Assembly (NCBI GenBank): GCA_002255935.1
Contig: NKIO01000004.1
Span: forward strand, 1-64,000
Reading direction: 5' to 3'
DNA: 64,000 nt
DNA from: Comamonadaceae bacterium PBBC2
GTDB lineage: Bacteria; Pseudomonadota; Gammaproteobacteria; Burkholderiales; Burkholderiaceae_C
Positions 18,820 to 28,972 of this stretch are shown one piece after another. The notes beneath the pieces are model-generated. The model saw nothing but the letters and a program-made list of their open reading frames with translations. It was not told the DNA's origin and searched no databases. Made by a program: the position numbers and the translations under genes. Positions within the stretch are counted from its first letter, which is position 1. Each line of letters begins with the position of its first letter.

Positions 18820-19713
18820 ATGCAACACATCGGATTTGTCGGCGCTTCGGGATTGATGGGCCATGGCATGGCCAAAAACATCCGGGCCAAGGGTTTTGAT
18901 TTGTCGATTTCGGTGCATCAACGCAGCGCGCCGGTTCAAGACCTGTTGGCAGCCGGGGCCCAGCAAGTGGGCAGTTACGCCGACTTGGCCGCTTGCGACG
19001 TGGTGCTGGTGTGCGTGACCGGCTCACCCCAGGTCGAGGCCGTGGTGGCCGGGCCCGGCGGCATTTTGTCAAAGGCGCGTGCAGGCCTGGTCATCATCGA
19101 CACCTCCACCAGCGAGCCCGATTCCACCCGCCGCCTGGCCGCCCTGTGCGCCGAAAAAAACGTGGTGTACGTCGATGCGCCGCTGACCCGCACGCCCATC
19201 GAAGCCGAGGCCGGCAAGCTCAACTCCATGGTGGGCGCATCGCCCGAGGTGTTTGCGCAAATCGAGCCGGTCATTCGCGCGTACAGCGAAAACGTGTTCC
19301 ATGTGGGCGAGACGGGCTCGGGTCATGTCATCAAGCTGCTCAACAACTTTGTGGCGCAAGCCATTTGCACCGCCACGGCCGAGGCCTTTGCCGTGGGCGC
19401 CAAGGCCGGCGTCAAGCTTGAAAAACTTGTGGAGGTCATCTCGGCGGGCGGCGTCAATTCCGGCCTCTTCCAGTTGATGGCCAAGACCTTGCGAGGCGAC
19501 TACGCGGCCATGAAGTTCGAGCTGAACAACGCGACCAAGGACTTGCGTTACTACGCCCACTTGAGCGAGAGCATGAAAGTGCCCTCCATCATTGGCGGCA
19601 GCGTGCACCAAGCTTTGAGCACGGCGGTGGCCTTGGGCTACGGCAGCGAGATGGTGCCATCGCTGGTCAAGGCGCAGGCCCAGCTCAACCAGGTCAAGAT
19701 CGGTCAGTCTTGA
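18820..19713 (+). CDS. 3-hydroxyisobutyrate dehydrogenase-family NAD(P) oxidoreductase
   Basis: A 297 aa beta-hydroxyacid dehydrogenase-like protein. The Rossmann motif is GFVGASGLMGHGMAKNI rather than the usual GLGxMG. The catalytic Lys is in GSGHVIKLLNN, and the C-terminal helical domain is intact. The substrate-binding motif, normally DAPVSGG-x2-GA, is DAPLTRTPIEAEAGKL, so the substrate probably differs from hydroxyisobutyrate; this is a sequence observation plus inference. The start is ATG 18820; the track start 53 codons earlier is not supported. Its stop overlaps the TTG start of the next gene. Confidence 0.88.
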   Translation: MQHIGFVGASGLMGHGMAKNIRAKGFDLSISVHQRSAPVQDLLAAGAQQVGSYADLAACDVVLVCVTGSPQVEAVVAGPGGILSKARAGLVIIDTSTSEPDSTRRLAALCAEKNVVYVDAPLTRTPIEAEAGKLNSMVGASPEVFAQIEPVIRAYSENVFHVGETGSGHVIKLLNNFVAQAICTATAEAFAVGAKAGVKLEKLVEVISAGGVNSGLFQLMAKTLRGDYAAMKFELNNATKDLRYYAHLSESMKVPSIIGGSVHQALSTAVALGYGSEMVPSLVKAQAQLNQVKIGQS

Positions 19714-20639
19714 GCGACGCCATCCTGAGCCCTGCGCAAACGGCCAGGGCCTTGCCATTCTCTGCTTTGGCCCAAGAGATCGCGGCCTTGCTGCAAGACC
19801 CCACGGTGGCCGTGCCGCCGCGCATCGTGCAGCCGTTGGACGGCGGCGGCAGTTTGTTTGTCATGCCTGCGGCCGATGCCCGCGTGGCCATCACCAAGCT
19901 GATCAGTTTCATCCCTGGCAACGCCCAGCGTGGCCTGCCCACCATCCAGGGCGACATCGTGGTGTTTGACGTGCAGACCGGCCAGCGCGTGGCCTTGCTG
20001 GACGGCCCCACGGTCACGGCGCGTCGCACGGCGGCGGTGTCTTTGCTGGCTGCGCAACACCTGGCCACGCGCCGCGATGGCCCGATGCTCATCGTGGGGG
20101 CGGGCGTGCAAGGGCGTGCGCACCTGGAGGCCTTTCGTGAAGGCTTGGGGGTGCAAGAGGTCTGGGTGTCTTCGCGCAGCAGCGCCAGTGCCGATGCCCT
20201 GGTGGCGCATGCGCAGGCGCTGGGCATGCGGGCGCAGCGGGTGGATGACCCGAACGCCGCATTGGCCGACTGCCCGCTGGTGGTCAGCACCACGCCCGCG
20301 CAACAGGTGGTCTTAACCGCCCTGCCTCGCAGCGATGCCTTTGTGGTGGCCGTGGGGGCCTTTACGCCCCGCATGGTCGAGTGGTCGGCCGATGTTTGCC
20401 GCCATTTGGCGCAGACGGGGACGCTGGTGGTCGACACCCGCGATGCCGACCATGAAGCCGGTGATTTGCTGCAAGCGGGCATCGACGTGAGCGCCTTGTC
20501 CACTTTGGCCGATGTGGTGGGGCAAACGCAGGCTTGGCAAGACGCGAGCCGACCTGAAGGGGGCCCGGTGTTTTTCAAAAGCTGTGGCTGGGGTGGCTGG
20601 GATCTGGCGGCCGCCCGCTGCATCACACAGCAGGGCTGA
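19710..20639 (+). CDS. Ornithine cyclodeaminase / mu-crystallin family protein
   Basis: A 309 aa NAD(P)-binding enzyme with Rossmann motif MLIVGAGVQGRAHLEAF and the family segment VTARRTAAVSLLAAQHLA. Members act as ornithine cyclodeaminases, ketimine reductases, or pyrroline-/piperideine-2-carboxylate reductases; sequence alone does not decide. The start is TTG 19710, overlapping the preceding stop as TTGA, so translation is probably coupled. It is followed 44 bp later by a RidA-family gene, a sensible partner because RidA removes reactive imine/enamine intermediates. Confidence 0.88.
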   Translation: MSDAILSPAQTARALPFSALAQEIAALLQDPTVAVPPRIVQPLDGGGSLFVMPAADARVAITKLISFIPGNAQRGLPTIQGDIVVFDVQTGQRVALLDGPTVTARRTAAVSLLAAQHLATRRDGPMLIVGAGVQGRAHLEAFREGLGVQEVWVSSRSSASADALVAHAQALGMRAQRVDDPNAALADCPLVVSTTPAQQVVLTALPRSDAFVVAVGAFTPRMVEWSADVCRHLAQTGTLVVDTRDADHEAGDLLQAGIDVSALSTLADVVGQTQAWQDASRPEGGPVFFKSCGWGGWDLAAARCITQQG

Positions 20640-20683
20640 GCCGCTAACATGGCGGCTTTTTGAACACTCGCCAAGGAAACACC

Positions 20684-21031
20684 ATGGTTCAACGCATCGA
20701 CGTCGGCGCACGCATGTCAGAAGCCGCCATTCATAACGGCACCGTTTATTTGGCCGGCCAGATTGCCGAAGTGCCTGGCCAAGACATGGCGGGCCAGACC
20801 CGTCAGGTGTTGGCGGCCATCGACGCCCTGCTGGCCAAAGCCGGAACGGACAAATCAAAGATTCTGATGGCGCAGATTTTCATCACCGACCTGGCCGACT
20901 TTGCCGCCATGAACCGCGAGTGGGACGCCTGGGTCGTGCCCGGCCACACCCCACCCCGCGCCACCGTGCAAGCCGCATTGGCCAACCCCGATTGGAAAAT
21001 CGAGATCGTGGTGACAGCAGCTTTGTTATGA
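20684..21031 (+). CDS. RidA (YjgF/YER057c/UK114) family protein
   Basis: A 115 aa protein of the RidA superfamily, which hydrolyses reactive enamines and imines. GTVYLAGQIAE, the C-terminal PPRATVQAALANPDWKIEIVVTAA and the substrate Arg in PPRAT are visible. ATG 20684 has an AAGGAAAC ribosome site; the track start eight codons earlier is not supported. It is probably co-transcribed with the dehydrogenase and OCD-family genes. It may be a RidA subgroup other than RidA itself, since the N-terminal part is short and divergent. Confidence 0.9.
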   Translation: MVQRIDVGARMSEAAIHNGTVYLAGQIAEVPGQDMAGQTRQVLAAIDALLAKAGTDKSKILMAQIFITDLADFAAMNREWDAWVVPGHTPPRATVQAALANPDWKIEIVVTAALL

Positions 21032-21349
21032 ACGCATCGCTCAACACAGTTGAGCTCCCACGCATGGTGGATGCGCCTAGATGGCCGGCAAGCTGTCTTT
21101 TGTAGGAGCCCAACTGCGTTGGGCGACCGACCGTCGCTCAACCACCGCAGCAGGCCATGCCGTGATCCGTGGATCATTCAGAATCGCTCAACACAGTTGA
21201 GCTCCCACGCATGGATGGATGTGCCTAAATGGCGGGCAAGTTGGTATTTGTAGGAGCCCAACTTCGTTGGGCGATCGACCTTCGCTCAACCACCGCAGCT
21301 GTAGGTCGGTACCTTCAGGTCCGACATGGCCTGCCCACAGTGGCCAGTC
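21032..21349. other. Gene-free spacer with tandem REP-like array
   Basis: 318 bp between the ends of the RidA gene and the convergent gap gene. Apart from the duplicated repeat unit described separately, no coding potential or clear terminator was seen. Confidence 0.75.
21036..21298. repeat. Tandem duplication (period about 147-148 bp) of a composite REP-like unit
   Basis: Unit 1 begins at 21036 and unit 2 at 21183. Both run ATCGCTCAACACAGTTGAGC-TCCCACGCATGG, a spacer containing GATG-GCCTA-ATGGC-GGCAAG, then TTTGTAGGAGCCCAACT-CG-TTGGGCGA, then CGACC-TCGCTCAACCACCGCAG. Each unit thus holds a minus-oriented hairpin with stem CTCAAC/GTTGAG and a plus-oriented one with stem CCCAAC/GTTGGG. The copies differ by a few substitutions and one indel. 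Confidence 0.88.
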
Positions 21350-22455
<1,106 letters not shown>

Positions 22456-22701
22456 CGGACGGGTTTGTCGGGGTTTGTTCTGGTTTTGTAACTGTTGCTT
22501 GGTCATGCCTTCAGCGGGGTCGGTGTGCAGGGCAACAGACGGCGGTGGCTTGCCGCCCAAGAATGCGCATGTGGACCAGGTGCACATGGTTCACGCACCC
22601 GTGTCTTCACCCTTATTGAAAGCGCTACCCATGTCATTCGAAAACAAAACACCCACCACGCCTATACCCTGCAAAGCCAGCGAACCAGAACCTTCCCCCA
22701 T

Positions 22702-22728
22702 AAAAAAAGCGCCCGAAGGCGCTTTTTT
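22702..22728 (-). terminator. Rho-independent terminator (bidirectional) after gap copy 2
   Basis: AAAAAAAGCGCCCGAAGGCG-CTTTTTT: stem AGCGCC/GGCGCT with a CGAA loop, flanked by an A run and a T run, so it can work on either strand. It lies 18 bp after the copy 2 stop codon in the direction of transcription. Confidence 0.88.
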
Positions 22729-22745
22729 CATGTGGGCGGTCAAGC

Positions 22746-23753
22746 TCACTTCTTCTTAGCCACCACCCGCACCATCTCCAGGCACTGCTTGGCGTAGCCC
22801 CATTCGTTGTCGTACCAGGCGACGATCTTGACGAAGCTTTTGTCGAGGGCAATGCCGGCGGTCGCGTCGAACACGCTGGCGCAGGGCTCGCCGCGGAAGT
22901 CGGTGGAGACGACTTTCTCGTCGGTGTAGCCCAGCACGCCTTTGAGGGCGCCTTCGCTTTGGGCTTTCATTTCGGCGCAGATTTCGGCGTAGCTGGCGTC
23001 GCTGTTCAGCTCCACCGTCAAGTCCACCACCGACACATCAGAGGTGGGCACGCGGAAGGCCATGCCGGTGATCTTGCCCTTGATCTCGGGGATCACCACG
23101 CCCACGGCCTTGGCCGCGCCGGTGCTGCTGGGGATGATGTTTTCGAGGATGCCTCGGCCACCGCGCCAGTCTTTGCGGGATGACCCGTCCACGGTCATTT
23201 GGCTGGCGGTGGCGGCGTGCACGGTGGTCATCAGGCCGCGCTTGATGCCCCATTTGTCATTCAACACCTTGACCACGGGGGCCAGGCAGTTGGTGGTGCA
23301 TGACGCGTTGGACACGATGGCTTCGCCGGCGTATTTCTTGTGGTTCACGCCATAGACGAACATGGGGATGCTGTCTTTGGACGGGGCCGAGATCACCACC
23401 TTTTTGGCGCCAGCGGCCAGGTGCATTTGGCTGGTGGGTTCGGTCAGGTAGTGGCCGGTGCACTCGAGCACGGTGTGCACGCCCATCTCGCCCCAGCGCA
23501 GGTTGTGCGCGTCGCGTTCGTGCGAGAGCTTGATCTTTTTGCCGTTGACGATCAGGGTGTCGTCGGTGAAGTCCACGGTGCCATCAAAGCGGCCATGCAC
23601 GCTGTCGTACTTGAGCATGTAGGCCAGGTAGTCGGCGGGCTTGGGGTCGTTGATGCCAACGATCTGGATGTCGTCGTAGCCGTGTTTGAGGGCGGCGCGA
23701 TGGGCCAGACGGCCGATGCGGCCGAATCCGTTGATGCCAAGCTTGATGGTCAT
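22746..23753 (-). CDS. gap: Glyceraldehyde-3-phosphate dehydrogenase, copy 2 (tkt-linked)
   Basis: 335 aa GAPDH paralogue. [17 protein letters not shown], catalytic Cys in [12 protein letters not shown], and [15 protein letters not shown] are present. The post-Rossmann segment is [19 protein letters not shown] and the following domain differs clearly from copy 1, whereas residues from about 165 to 320 are nearly identical in the two. Position directly after transketolase suggests a role in carbohydrate or pentose-phosphate flux; cofactor preference is not decidable from sequence. A GAGG site precedes the ATG. A terminator follows the stop. Confidence 0.96.
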   Translation of the reverse strand: MTIKLGINGFGRIGRLAHRAALKHGYDDIQIVGINDPKPADYLAYMLKYDSVHGRFDGTVDFTDDTLIVNGKKIKLSHERDAHNLRWGEMGVHTVLECTGHYLTEPTSQMHLAAGAKKVVISAPSKDSIPMFVYGVNHKKYAGEAIVSNASCTTNCLAPVVKVLNDKWGIKRGLMTTVHAATASQMTVDGSSRKDWRGGRGILENIIPSSTGAAKAVGVVIPEIKGKITGMAFRVPTSDVSVVDLTVELNSDASYAEICAEMKAQSEGALKGVLGYTDEKVVSTDFRGEPCASVFDATAGIALDKSFVKIVAWYDNEWGYAKQCLEMVRVVAKKK

Positions 23754-23772
23754 GTGAATGCCTCAGGAGAAA

Positions 23773-23793
23773 GTTACTAAACCGTTACGTAAC
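23773..23793. promoter_or_regulatory. GTTAC repeats with GTTACGTAAC palindrome upstream of gap copy 2
   Basis: GTTACTAAACCGTTACGTAAC lies 20-40 bp before the copy 2 start codon. It consists of a GTTAC half-site followed by a perfect 10 bp palindrome. A related inverted repeat occurs before gap copy 1. The operator role is inferred. Confidence 0.4.
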
Positions 23794-23840
23794 CGGATTT
23801 GAAACCAAGACCCTTTCAGGATCCTGATCCCCGAACGTGG

Positions 23841-23865
23841 CTTCAGCGCCTTGTGGGCGCTGAAG
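23841..23865 (-). other. Intercistronic hairpin between tkt and gap copy 2
   Basis: CTTCAGCGCC-TTGTG-GGCGCTGAAG is a perfect 10 bp stem with a 5 nt loop, without a following T run on either strand. It begins 25 bp downstream of the tkt stop. It may stabilise or attenuate the tkt-gap transcript. The GCGCTGAA arm resembles the TGAAC-type REP elements. Confidence 0.6.
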
Positions 23866-23889
23866 GGGTCCGGCCGGTCAGCGGCCTGA

Positions 23890-25917
23890 TCAGGCCTTGA
23901 GCAGTGCAGCGTGGACGGTGTCGGCCACGTTCTCGGCAGTGAAGCCGAAGTGTTTGAACAGCACGGGGGCTGGGGCCGACTCGCCGTAAGTGTCGATGCC
24001 GACCACGGCGGCGCAGCCGTACTTCCACCAGCCGTCGGTGGAGCCCATCTCGACCGCCACGCGGGTCAGGCCTGCTGGCAGCACGCTTTGTTTGTACTCG
24101 GTGTCTTGTCGGTCAAACACATTGGTGCTGGGCATGGAGACTACGCGCACACCGATCTTGCGTTCGGCCAACAGCTTTTGCGCGGCCAGGGCCAGTTGCA
24201 CTTCAGAGCCGGTGGCGATGATCACGCCGTGGGTCTTTTTGATGCCCACGTTGGCAGGCTCGGACAAGACATAGGCGCCACGGCTGATGTCGCCCAGATC
24301 GCTCTTGGGCGAGTAAGCCAGGTTTTGGCGGCTCAGCAACAGGGCCGAAGGACGGTGGGCGTTTTGCAGGGCCACAGCCCAGGCCACGGTGGTTTCGGCC
24401 GTGTCGGCGGGGCGCCACACGTCCAAGCCGGGGATCAGGCGCAGGCTGGCCGCGTGCTCGATGGACTGGTGGGTCGGGCCGTCTTCGCCCAAGCCAATGG
24501 AGTCATGGGTGAACACGTGCACCACGCGCTGCTTCATCAGCGCGGCCATGCGGATGGCGTTGCGCGAGTAGTCAGAGAAAGTGAGGAAGGTGCCGCCGTA
24601 GGGGATGTAACCGCCGTGTAACGCGACGCCGTTCATGATGGCGGCCATGCCGAATTCGCGCACACCGTAGTTGATGTGGCGGCCGATCTGGCCTTCTGTT
24701 TTGACCACGTCACCGGCCAAGTCCACGCGGAAGGCGGGGGTGCTCTTGGTGTTGGTGAGGTTAGAGCCCGTCAGGTCGGCCGAGCCGCCGAGCATTTCGG
24801 GCAGGGCGGCTGTGAAGGCTTCGAGCGCCAGTTGGCTGGCCTTGCGGCTGGCCACGGTTTCGCCCTTGGTGTGGGCGGCCACGACGGCGTCAAACGCCAC
24901 TTGGTTGAAGTTCTTGGGCAAGTCGCCCTTCATGCGGCGCACGAACTCTTTGGCTTGTGCAGGGAAAGCAGCTTTGTACGCGGCAAAGGCGGTGTTCCAG
25001 GCGGCTTCGCGGGCCTTGCCTGCGGCTTTGGCGTCCCAGTCGGCATAGACCTCTTTGGGGATCTTGAAGGGCTCGGCCGTCCAGCCCAGGGCTTCGCGGG
25101 TGAGCTTGATTTCTTCGGCGCCCAATGGCTCGCCGTGGGCTTTGGAAGTGCCTGCACGGTTGGGCGAGCCCTTGCCGATGGCGGTCTTGCAGACGATCAG
25201 GGTGGGTTTGTCCGCGCTGTGCTTGGCGGCAGCGATGGCCTTGGAGACCGCCGCTGCGTCGTGGCCGTCCACGGCGTCGATCACGTTCCAGCCGCAAGCG
25301 GCAAAGCGTTGGGGCGTGTTGTCGATGAACCAAGGGGCGACCTTGCCGTCGATGGAGATGCCGTTGTCGTCATACAGGGCGATCAGTTTGTTGAGCTTCC
25401 AGGCGCCGGCCAAGGCCACGGCTTCGTGGCTGATGCCTTCCATCAGGCAGCCGTCACCCATGAACACATACGTGTGGTGGTCCACGATCTTGTGGCCGTC
25501 TTGGTTGAACTCGGCAGCAAGCATCTTCTCGGCCAGGGCCATGCCCACGGCGTTGGTGATGCCTTGGCCCAGGGGGCCGGTGGTGGTTTCCACGCCGGGG
25601 GTCACGCCCACTTCGGGGTGGCCGGCGGTTTTGCTGTGCAGGGTGCGGAAGTTTTTCAGGTCATCGAGCGACAATTTGTAGCCGGTCAGATGGAGCACCG
25701 AATAGATCAGCATCGAGCCGTGGCCGTTGGATAGCACGAAGCGGTCGCGGTTGGCCCAGCCGGGGTTTTTGGGGTTGTGTTGCAGGTGATCGCCCCACAG
25801 CGCGACGGCCATGTCGGCCATGCCCATGGGGGCGCCGGGGTGACCGGAGTTGGCTTGTTGAACAGCGTCCATTGCAAGGGCGCGGATGGCGTTTGCCATT
25901 TGTTGTTGATTGGCCAT
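23890..25917 (-). CDS. tkt: Transketolase
   Basis: Thiamine-diphosphate enzyme of the pentose phosphate pathway, 675 aa, the standard length. [20 protein letters not shown] is at the N-terminus, the ThDP/Mg motif is [18 protein letters not shown] with NGISIDG, and the pyrimidine domain has [19 protein letters not shown]. The C-terminal domain contains [12 protein letters not shown]. The track starts 40 residues early; [16 protein letters not shown] at 25917 has a CGGAG site. On the same strand it precedes gap copy 2 across 136 bp, a plausible tkt-gap operon. It is divergent from the murU-like gene. Confidence 0.97.
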   Translation of the reverse strand: MANQQQMANAIRALAMDAVQQANSGHPGAPMGMADMAVALWGDHLQHNPKNPGWANRDRFVLSNGHGSMLIYSVLHLTGYKLSLDDLKNFRTLHSKTAGHPEVGVTPGVETTTGPLGQGITNAVGMALAEKMLAAEFNQDGHKIVDHHTYVFMGDGCLMEGISHEAVALAGAWKLNKLIALYDDNGISIDGKVAPWFIDNTPQRFAACGWNVIDAVDGHDAAAVSKAIAAAKHSADKPTLIVCKTAIGKGSPNRAGTSKAHGEPLGAEEIKLTREALGWTAEPFKIPKEVYADWDAKAAGKAREAAWNTAFAAYKAAFPAQAKEFVRRMKGDLPKNFNQVAFDAVVAAHTKGETVASRKASQLALEAFTAALPEMLGGSADLTGSNLTNTKSTPAFRVDLAGDVVKTEGQIGRHINYGVREFGMAAIMNGVALHGGYIPYGGTFLTFSDYSRNAIRMAALMKQRVVHVFTHDSIGLGEDGPTHQSIEHAASLRLIPGLDVWRPADTAETTVAWAVALQNAHRPSALLLSRQNLAYSPKSDLGDISRGAYVLSEPANVGIKKTHGVIIATGSEVQLALAAQKLLAERKIGVRVVSMPSTNVFDRQDTEYKQSVLPAGLTRVAVEMGSTDGWWKYGCAAVVGIDTYGESAPAPVLFKHFGFTAENVADTVHAALLKA

Positions 25918-26051
25918 GGGGGCAACTCCGGGAAAAGTATTCTGGAAAACCCGAGATTTTAGCGGTTTGGGCCAGGCTTGATGTGCAAATGTGGCCGTCC
26001 AGTGCCCTTGGCGAGCGACAACCGGCGTACGGAACATGGCAACATCGCGGC

Positions 26052-26804
26052 ATGACCGCTATTGAAAAGACAAGCGCCAATGGTGCGCAGGCCATGGTGT
26101 TGGCCGCAGGCCGTGGCGAGCGCATGCGCCCCCTGACCGATGCCACCCCCAAGCCCATGCTGACGGTGCGCGGCCAACCCTTGATGCAGTGGCCCATGCA
26201 GGCCCTGGCCCGCGAGGGCTTCACGCGCCAGCTGATCAACACCGCTTGGCTGGGCGAGCAGATCCCCGCGCATTTTGGGCGGCAAGCTGTTTGGGCGGGG
26301 TTGCCGCCGGTGGATCTGAGCTACTCCCACGAGGGCGAGGACTTTGGCCATGCGCTGGAGACCGCAGGCGGCATTGTGCGTGCCCTGCCCCAATTGGCCG
26401 AGGTGTTTTGGGTGGTGGCCGGTGACGTGTTTGCGCCCGACTTTGTGTTTGCCGCCGAATCGGCCCGCCGTTTTGCCGCCAGCGACCAGCTGGCCCACCT
26501 GTGGCTGGTGCCCAACCCGCCGCACAACTTGGGCGGTGACTTTGGCCTCTCGCCCACCGGTGCGGTGCTGAACCTGCCCAAGGGCGCAGTGGCTTGTGAT
26601 TACACCTTCAGCACCATCGCTTTGTACAAACGGGCCTTCTTTGCCGACTGCGGCCTGCCAGCGGGCAACCCAGAGGGCGTGGCGCTGGCGCTGGCGCCTT
26701 TGCTGCGCGCCGCCATGGACCGGGGGCAGGTCAGCGGCGAGGTGTACAGCGGCCCCTGGACCGATGTGGGCACGCCCGAGCGCCTGGCGGCTTTGAATGC
26801 CTGA
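26052..26804 (+). CDS. murU: MurU-like nucleotidyltransferase (N-acetylmuramate-1-P uridylyltransferase)
   Basis: A 250 aa sugar-phosphate nucleotidyltransferase. The signature [23 protein letters not shown] is followed by [11 protein letters not shown] (metal Asp) and [10 protein letters not shown] at the end. In the peptidoglycan recycling bypass MurU makes UDP-MurNAc from MurNAc-1-phosphate made by AmgK. An amgK-like gene lies 11 kb away (37156), supporting this assignment over a general NDP-sugar pyrophosphorylase, although in pseudomonads the two are adjacent. ATG 26052 is preferred; the track start is 60 codons upstream inside the tkt leader. Confidence 0.8.
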   Translation: MTAIEKTSANGAQAMVLAAGRGERMRPLTDATPKPMLTVRGQPLMQWPMQALAREGFTRQLINTAWLGEQIPAHFGRQAVWAGLPPVDLSYSHEGEDFGHALETAGGIVRALPQLAEVFWVVAGDVFAPDFVFAAESARRFAASDQLAHLWLVPNPPHNLGGDFGLSPTGAVLNLPKGAVACDYTFSTIALYKRAFFADCGLPAGNPEGVALALAPLLRAAMDRGQVSGEVYSGPWTDVGTPERLAALNA

Positions 26805-26839
26805 ACGCCATAATGAATGCAACGAGTCCTTGAAACACC

Positions 26840-28231
26840 ATGATTGAACACGCATCCCTTTACGCCCAACGCCGCGCACGCGTGGCATCGCAGTTGGGCC
26901 ACGGCGGTCTGGCCATCATCCCCACCGCACCCGAGCGTCAGCGCAACCGCGACAGCGATTTTCTGTATCGGCACGACAGCTATTTTTATTACCTCACGGG
27001 TTTTACCGAGCCCAATGCCACGCTGGTGATCACGGCCGAAGGCGAAGCGACCTTGTTTTGCCAGCCCAAAGACATGGAGCGCGAAATCTGGGACGGCATC
27101 CGCTTGGGGCCTGACGCTGCACCGGCCTTTTTGGGCGTGAACAAGGCGTTTTCATCGGCCGATTTGGCCGTGCAGATGCCCAAGCTTTTAGAAAACCGCA
27201 GCACCGTTTGGTACCCCTTTGCCACCCACACTGGGCTGGAGGGTCGTGTGGACGGCTGGCTGCAATCGGTGCGTGCGCGTGTGCGTTTTGGCGCTTTGTG
27301 CCCCGACCTGCAACGCGACCTGTGCAGCGTGCTGGACGAGATGCGGCTGGTCAAAGACGCGCACGAGCAGGGCATCATGCGCCGCGCCTCGCAGATCAGT
27401 GCACACGCCCATGTGCGCGCCATGCAGCGCAGCGCCGCCATGCTGCGTGCCTGCCAAGATGTGCGTGAATACCATTTGGACGCAGAGCTCTTGCACGAGT
27501 TTCGCCAGCACGGCTCGCAGTACCCGGCCTATGGCTCGATCGTGGCCGCCGGGGCCAATGCTTGCGTTTTGCATTACCGCGCCGACGCCGGCCCCATCCG
27601 CGATGGCGAATTGGTCTTGATCGATGCCGGTTGCGAGCTTGACGGCTACGCCAGCGACATCACCCGCACCTTCCCGGCCAATGGCCGGTTCACCGGACCG
27701 CAACGCGCTTTGTACGATCTGGTGCTGGCGTCTCAAGACGCGGCCGTGGCCGCCACCAAGGCGGGTGCCCGCTTTGTGGACCCGCATGAGACCACCGTGG
27801 CGGTGTTGGCGCAGGGCTTGCTCGACTTGGGCTTGCTCGACAAGAACAAGGTCGGCAGCGCACACGACGTGATCGCCAACCGCAGCTATTTCCCGTTTTA
27901 CATGCACCGGACTGGCCATTGGCTGGGCATGGATGTGCACGACTGCGGCAGCTACGTGGAGCCCTCGCAGGTGGGCCAGGTCAGCGAGCGCAAAGACCCG
28001 CTGAGCGGCGAGACCATCAAAGACCGCCCCAGCCGCATCTTGCAGCCGGGCATGGTGCTGACCATCGAGCCGGGCTTGTATGTCCGCCCTGCCGAAGGCG
28101 TGCCAGAGCAGTTCTGGAACATTGGCATCCGCATCGAAGACGACGCCATCGTGACCGAGACCGGTTGCGAGCTGATCACGCGCGGTGTGCCGGTCAAAGC
28201 CGACGAGATCGAAGCCCTGATGAAAGCTTGA
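26840..28231 (+). CDS. pepP: Xaa-Pro aminopeptidase P
   Basis: A 463 aa metallopeptidase (M24B) that removes N-terminal residues preceding proline. The N-terminal domain has RNRDSDFLYRHDSYFYYLTGF. The pita-bread catalytic domain shows metal ligands in LIDAGCELDGYASDITRTFP (two Asp), HRTGHWLGMDVHDCG (His), TIEPGLY (Glu) and GIRIEDDAIV (Glu). It begins 35 bp after the murU-like gene and is followed at once by a MOSC-domain gene, so the three may form one operon. Confidence 0.95.
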   Translation: MIEHASLYAQRRARVASQLGHGGLAIIPTAPERQRNRDSDFLYRHDSYFYYLTGFTEPNATLVITAEGEATLFCQPKDMEREIWDGIRLGPDAAPAFLGVNKAFSSADLAVQMPKLLENRSTVWYPFATHTGLEGRVDGWLQSVRARVRFGALCPDLQRDLCSVLDEMRLVKDAHEQGIMRRASQISAHAHVRAMQRSAAMLRACQDVREYHLDAELLHEFRQHGSQYPAYGSIVAAGANACVLHYRADAGPIRDGELVLIDAGCELDGYASDITRTFPANGRFTGPQRALYDLVLASQDAAVAATKAGARFVDPHETTVAVLAQGLLDLGLLDKNKVGSAHDVIANRSYFPFYMHRTGHWLGMDVHDCGSYVEPSQVGQVSERKDPLSGETIKDRPSRILQPGMVLTIEPGLYVRPAEGVPEQFWNIGIRIEDDAIVTETGCELITRGVPVKADEIEALMKA

Positions 28232-28233
28232 CT

Positions 28234-28812
28234 GTGAACGGTCGTGTGCGCTCCATCCAGACCGGCACAGTTCGGCCCCTGCGGGTGGGCGACCGCAAAC
28301 TGATGTCGGCCATCGGCAAAACATCGGTGCCCCAAGCGCAGGCTGGGCCGCTGGGCTTGGCGGGTGACGAGCAGTCGGATTTGAGCGTGCATGGCGGGCT
28401 GAGCAAAGCCATCTATGCCTTGCCCTTTGAGCACCTTTCGTGGTGGCAGGCGCAACGCCAAAAGCAAGGCGTGACCTTGTTCGACGAGCCTTTGGCCCCC
28501 GGTTATTTGGGCGAGAACCTGAGCTTGGAGGGCGTGCTCGAGGACCAGGTGTTCATCGGTGACCTCTTGCGCTTTGACGAGGTGGTGCTGCGTGTCACGC
28601 AGCCGCGCGAGCCCTGCGGCAAGTTCAACGCGGTGATGGGTTACGCCAAGGCCGCCAAAGACATGGTGCAAAGCGGGCGTTGCGGGTTTTATTTGGCCGT
28701 CGATGTGGGCGGCGCCATGCGCGCTGGCGAGTCGTTCACCCTAGAGCGGGGCCCGCAAGCGGTGTCGATCGCACAGGCCTTGGGCCACAAAGCTTGGAAG
28801 CATTTGCGCTGA
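28234..28812 (+). CDS. MOSC-domain protein (YiiM-like)
   Basis: A 192 aa protein. The family features are GLAGDEQSDLSVHGGLSKAIYALP near the N-terminus, then YLGENLSLEG, IGDLLRFDEVVLRVTQPREPCGKFN (with the conserved Cys of MOSC proteins) and RCGFYLAVDVGGAMRAGE. MOSC proteins handle sulfur/molybdenum cofactor-linked chemistry, such as N-hydroxylated base detoxification by YiiM; the exact role here is unknown. The start is probably GTG 28234, 2 bp after the pepP stop; the ORF track extends into pepP. Confidence 0.87.
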   Translation: MNGRVRSIQTGTVRPLRVGDRKLMSAIGKTSVPQAQAGPLGLAGDEQSDLSVHGGLSKAIYALPFEHLSWWQAQRQKQGVTLFDEPLAPGYLGENLSLEGVLEDQVFIGDLLRFDEVVLRVTQPREPCGKFNAVMGYAKAAKDMVQSGRCGFYLAVDVGGAMRAGESFTLERGPQAVSIAQALGHKAWKHLR

Positions 28813-28972
28813 TGCAAATCACAAGTCGCACCGCCATCTGTGCGTAAAAGTCAAAAGCCAACTCACTTTGTAAGCAGATTGACGCAGGGCTTGGCGTCAT
28901 GTGGGCGGACTACAATGGGAAAAACAATATCACCAGATGAAATTTCTGGTCGATGACACGATGGAGATCACC

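Noticed and set aside
21036-21298. CRISPR array
   Set aside because: The repeat has only two long units of about 147 bp with internal hairpins, not short repeats with unique spacers.
22629-22745. Small plus-strand frame between the gap genes (MSFENKTPTTP...)
   Set aside because: It reads through the terminator hairpin and has no ribosome site or conserved motif.
28879-28916. Sigma70 promoter TTGACG...TACAAT before maeB
   Set aside because: The hexamers are 26 bp apart, too far for a normal promoter; only the -10-like element is mentioned.
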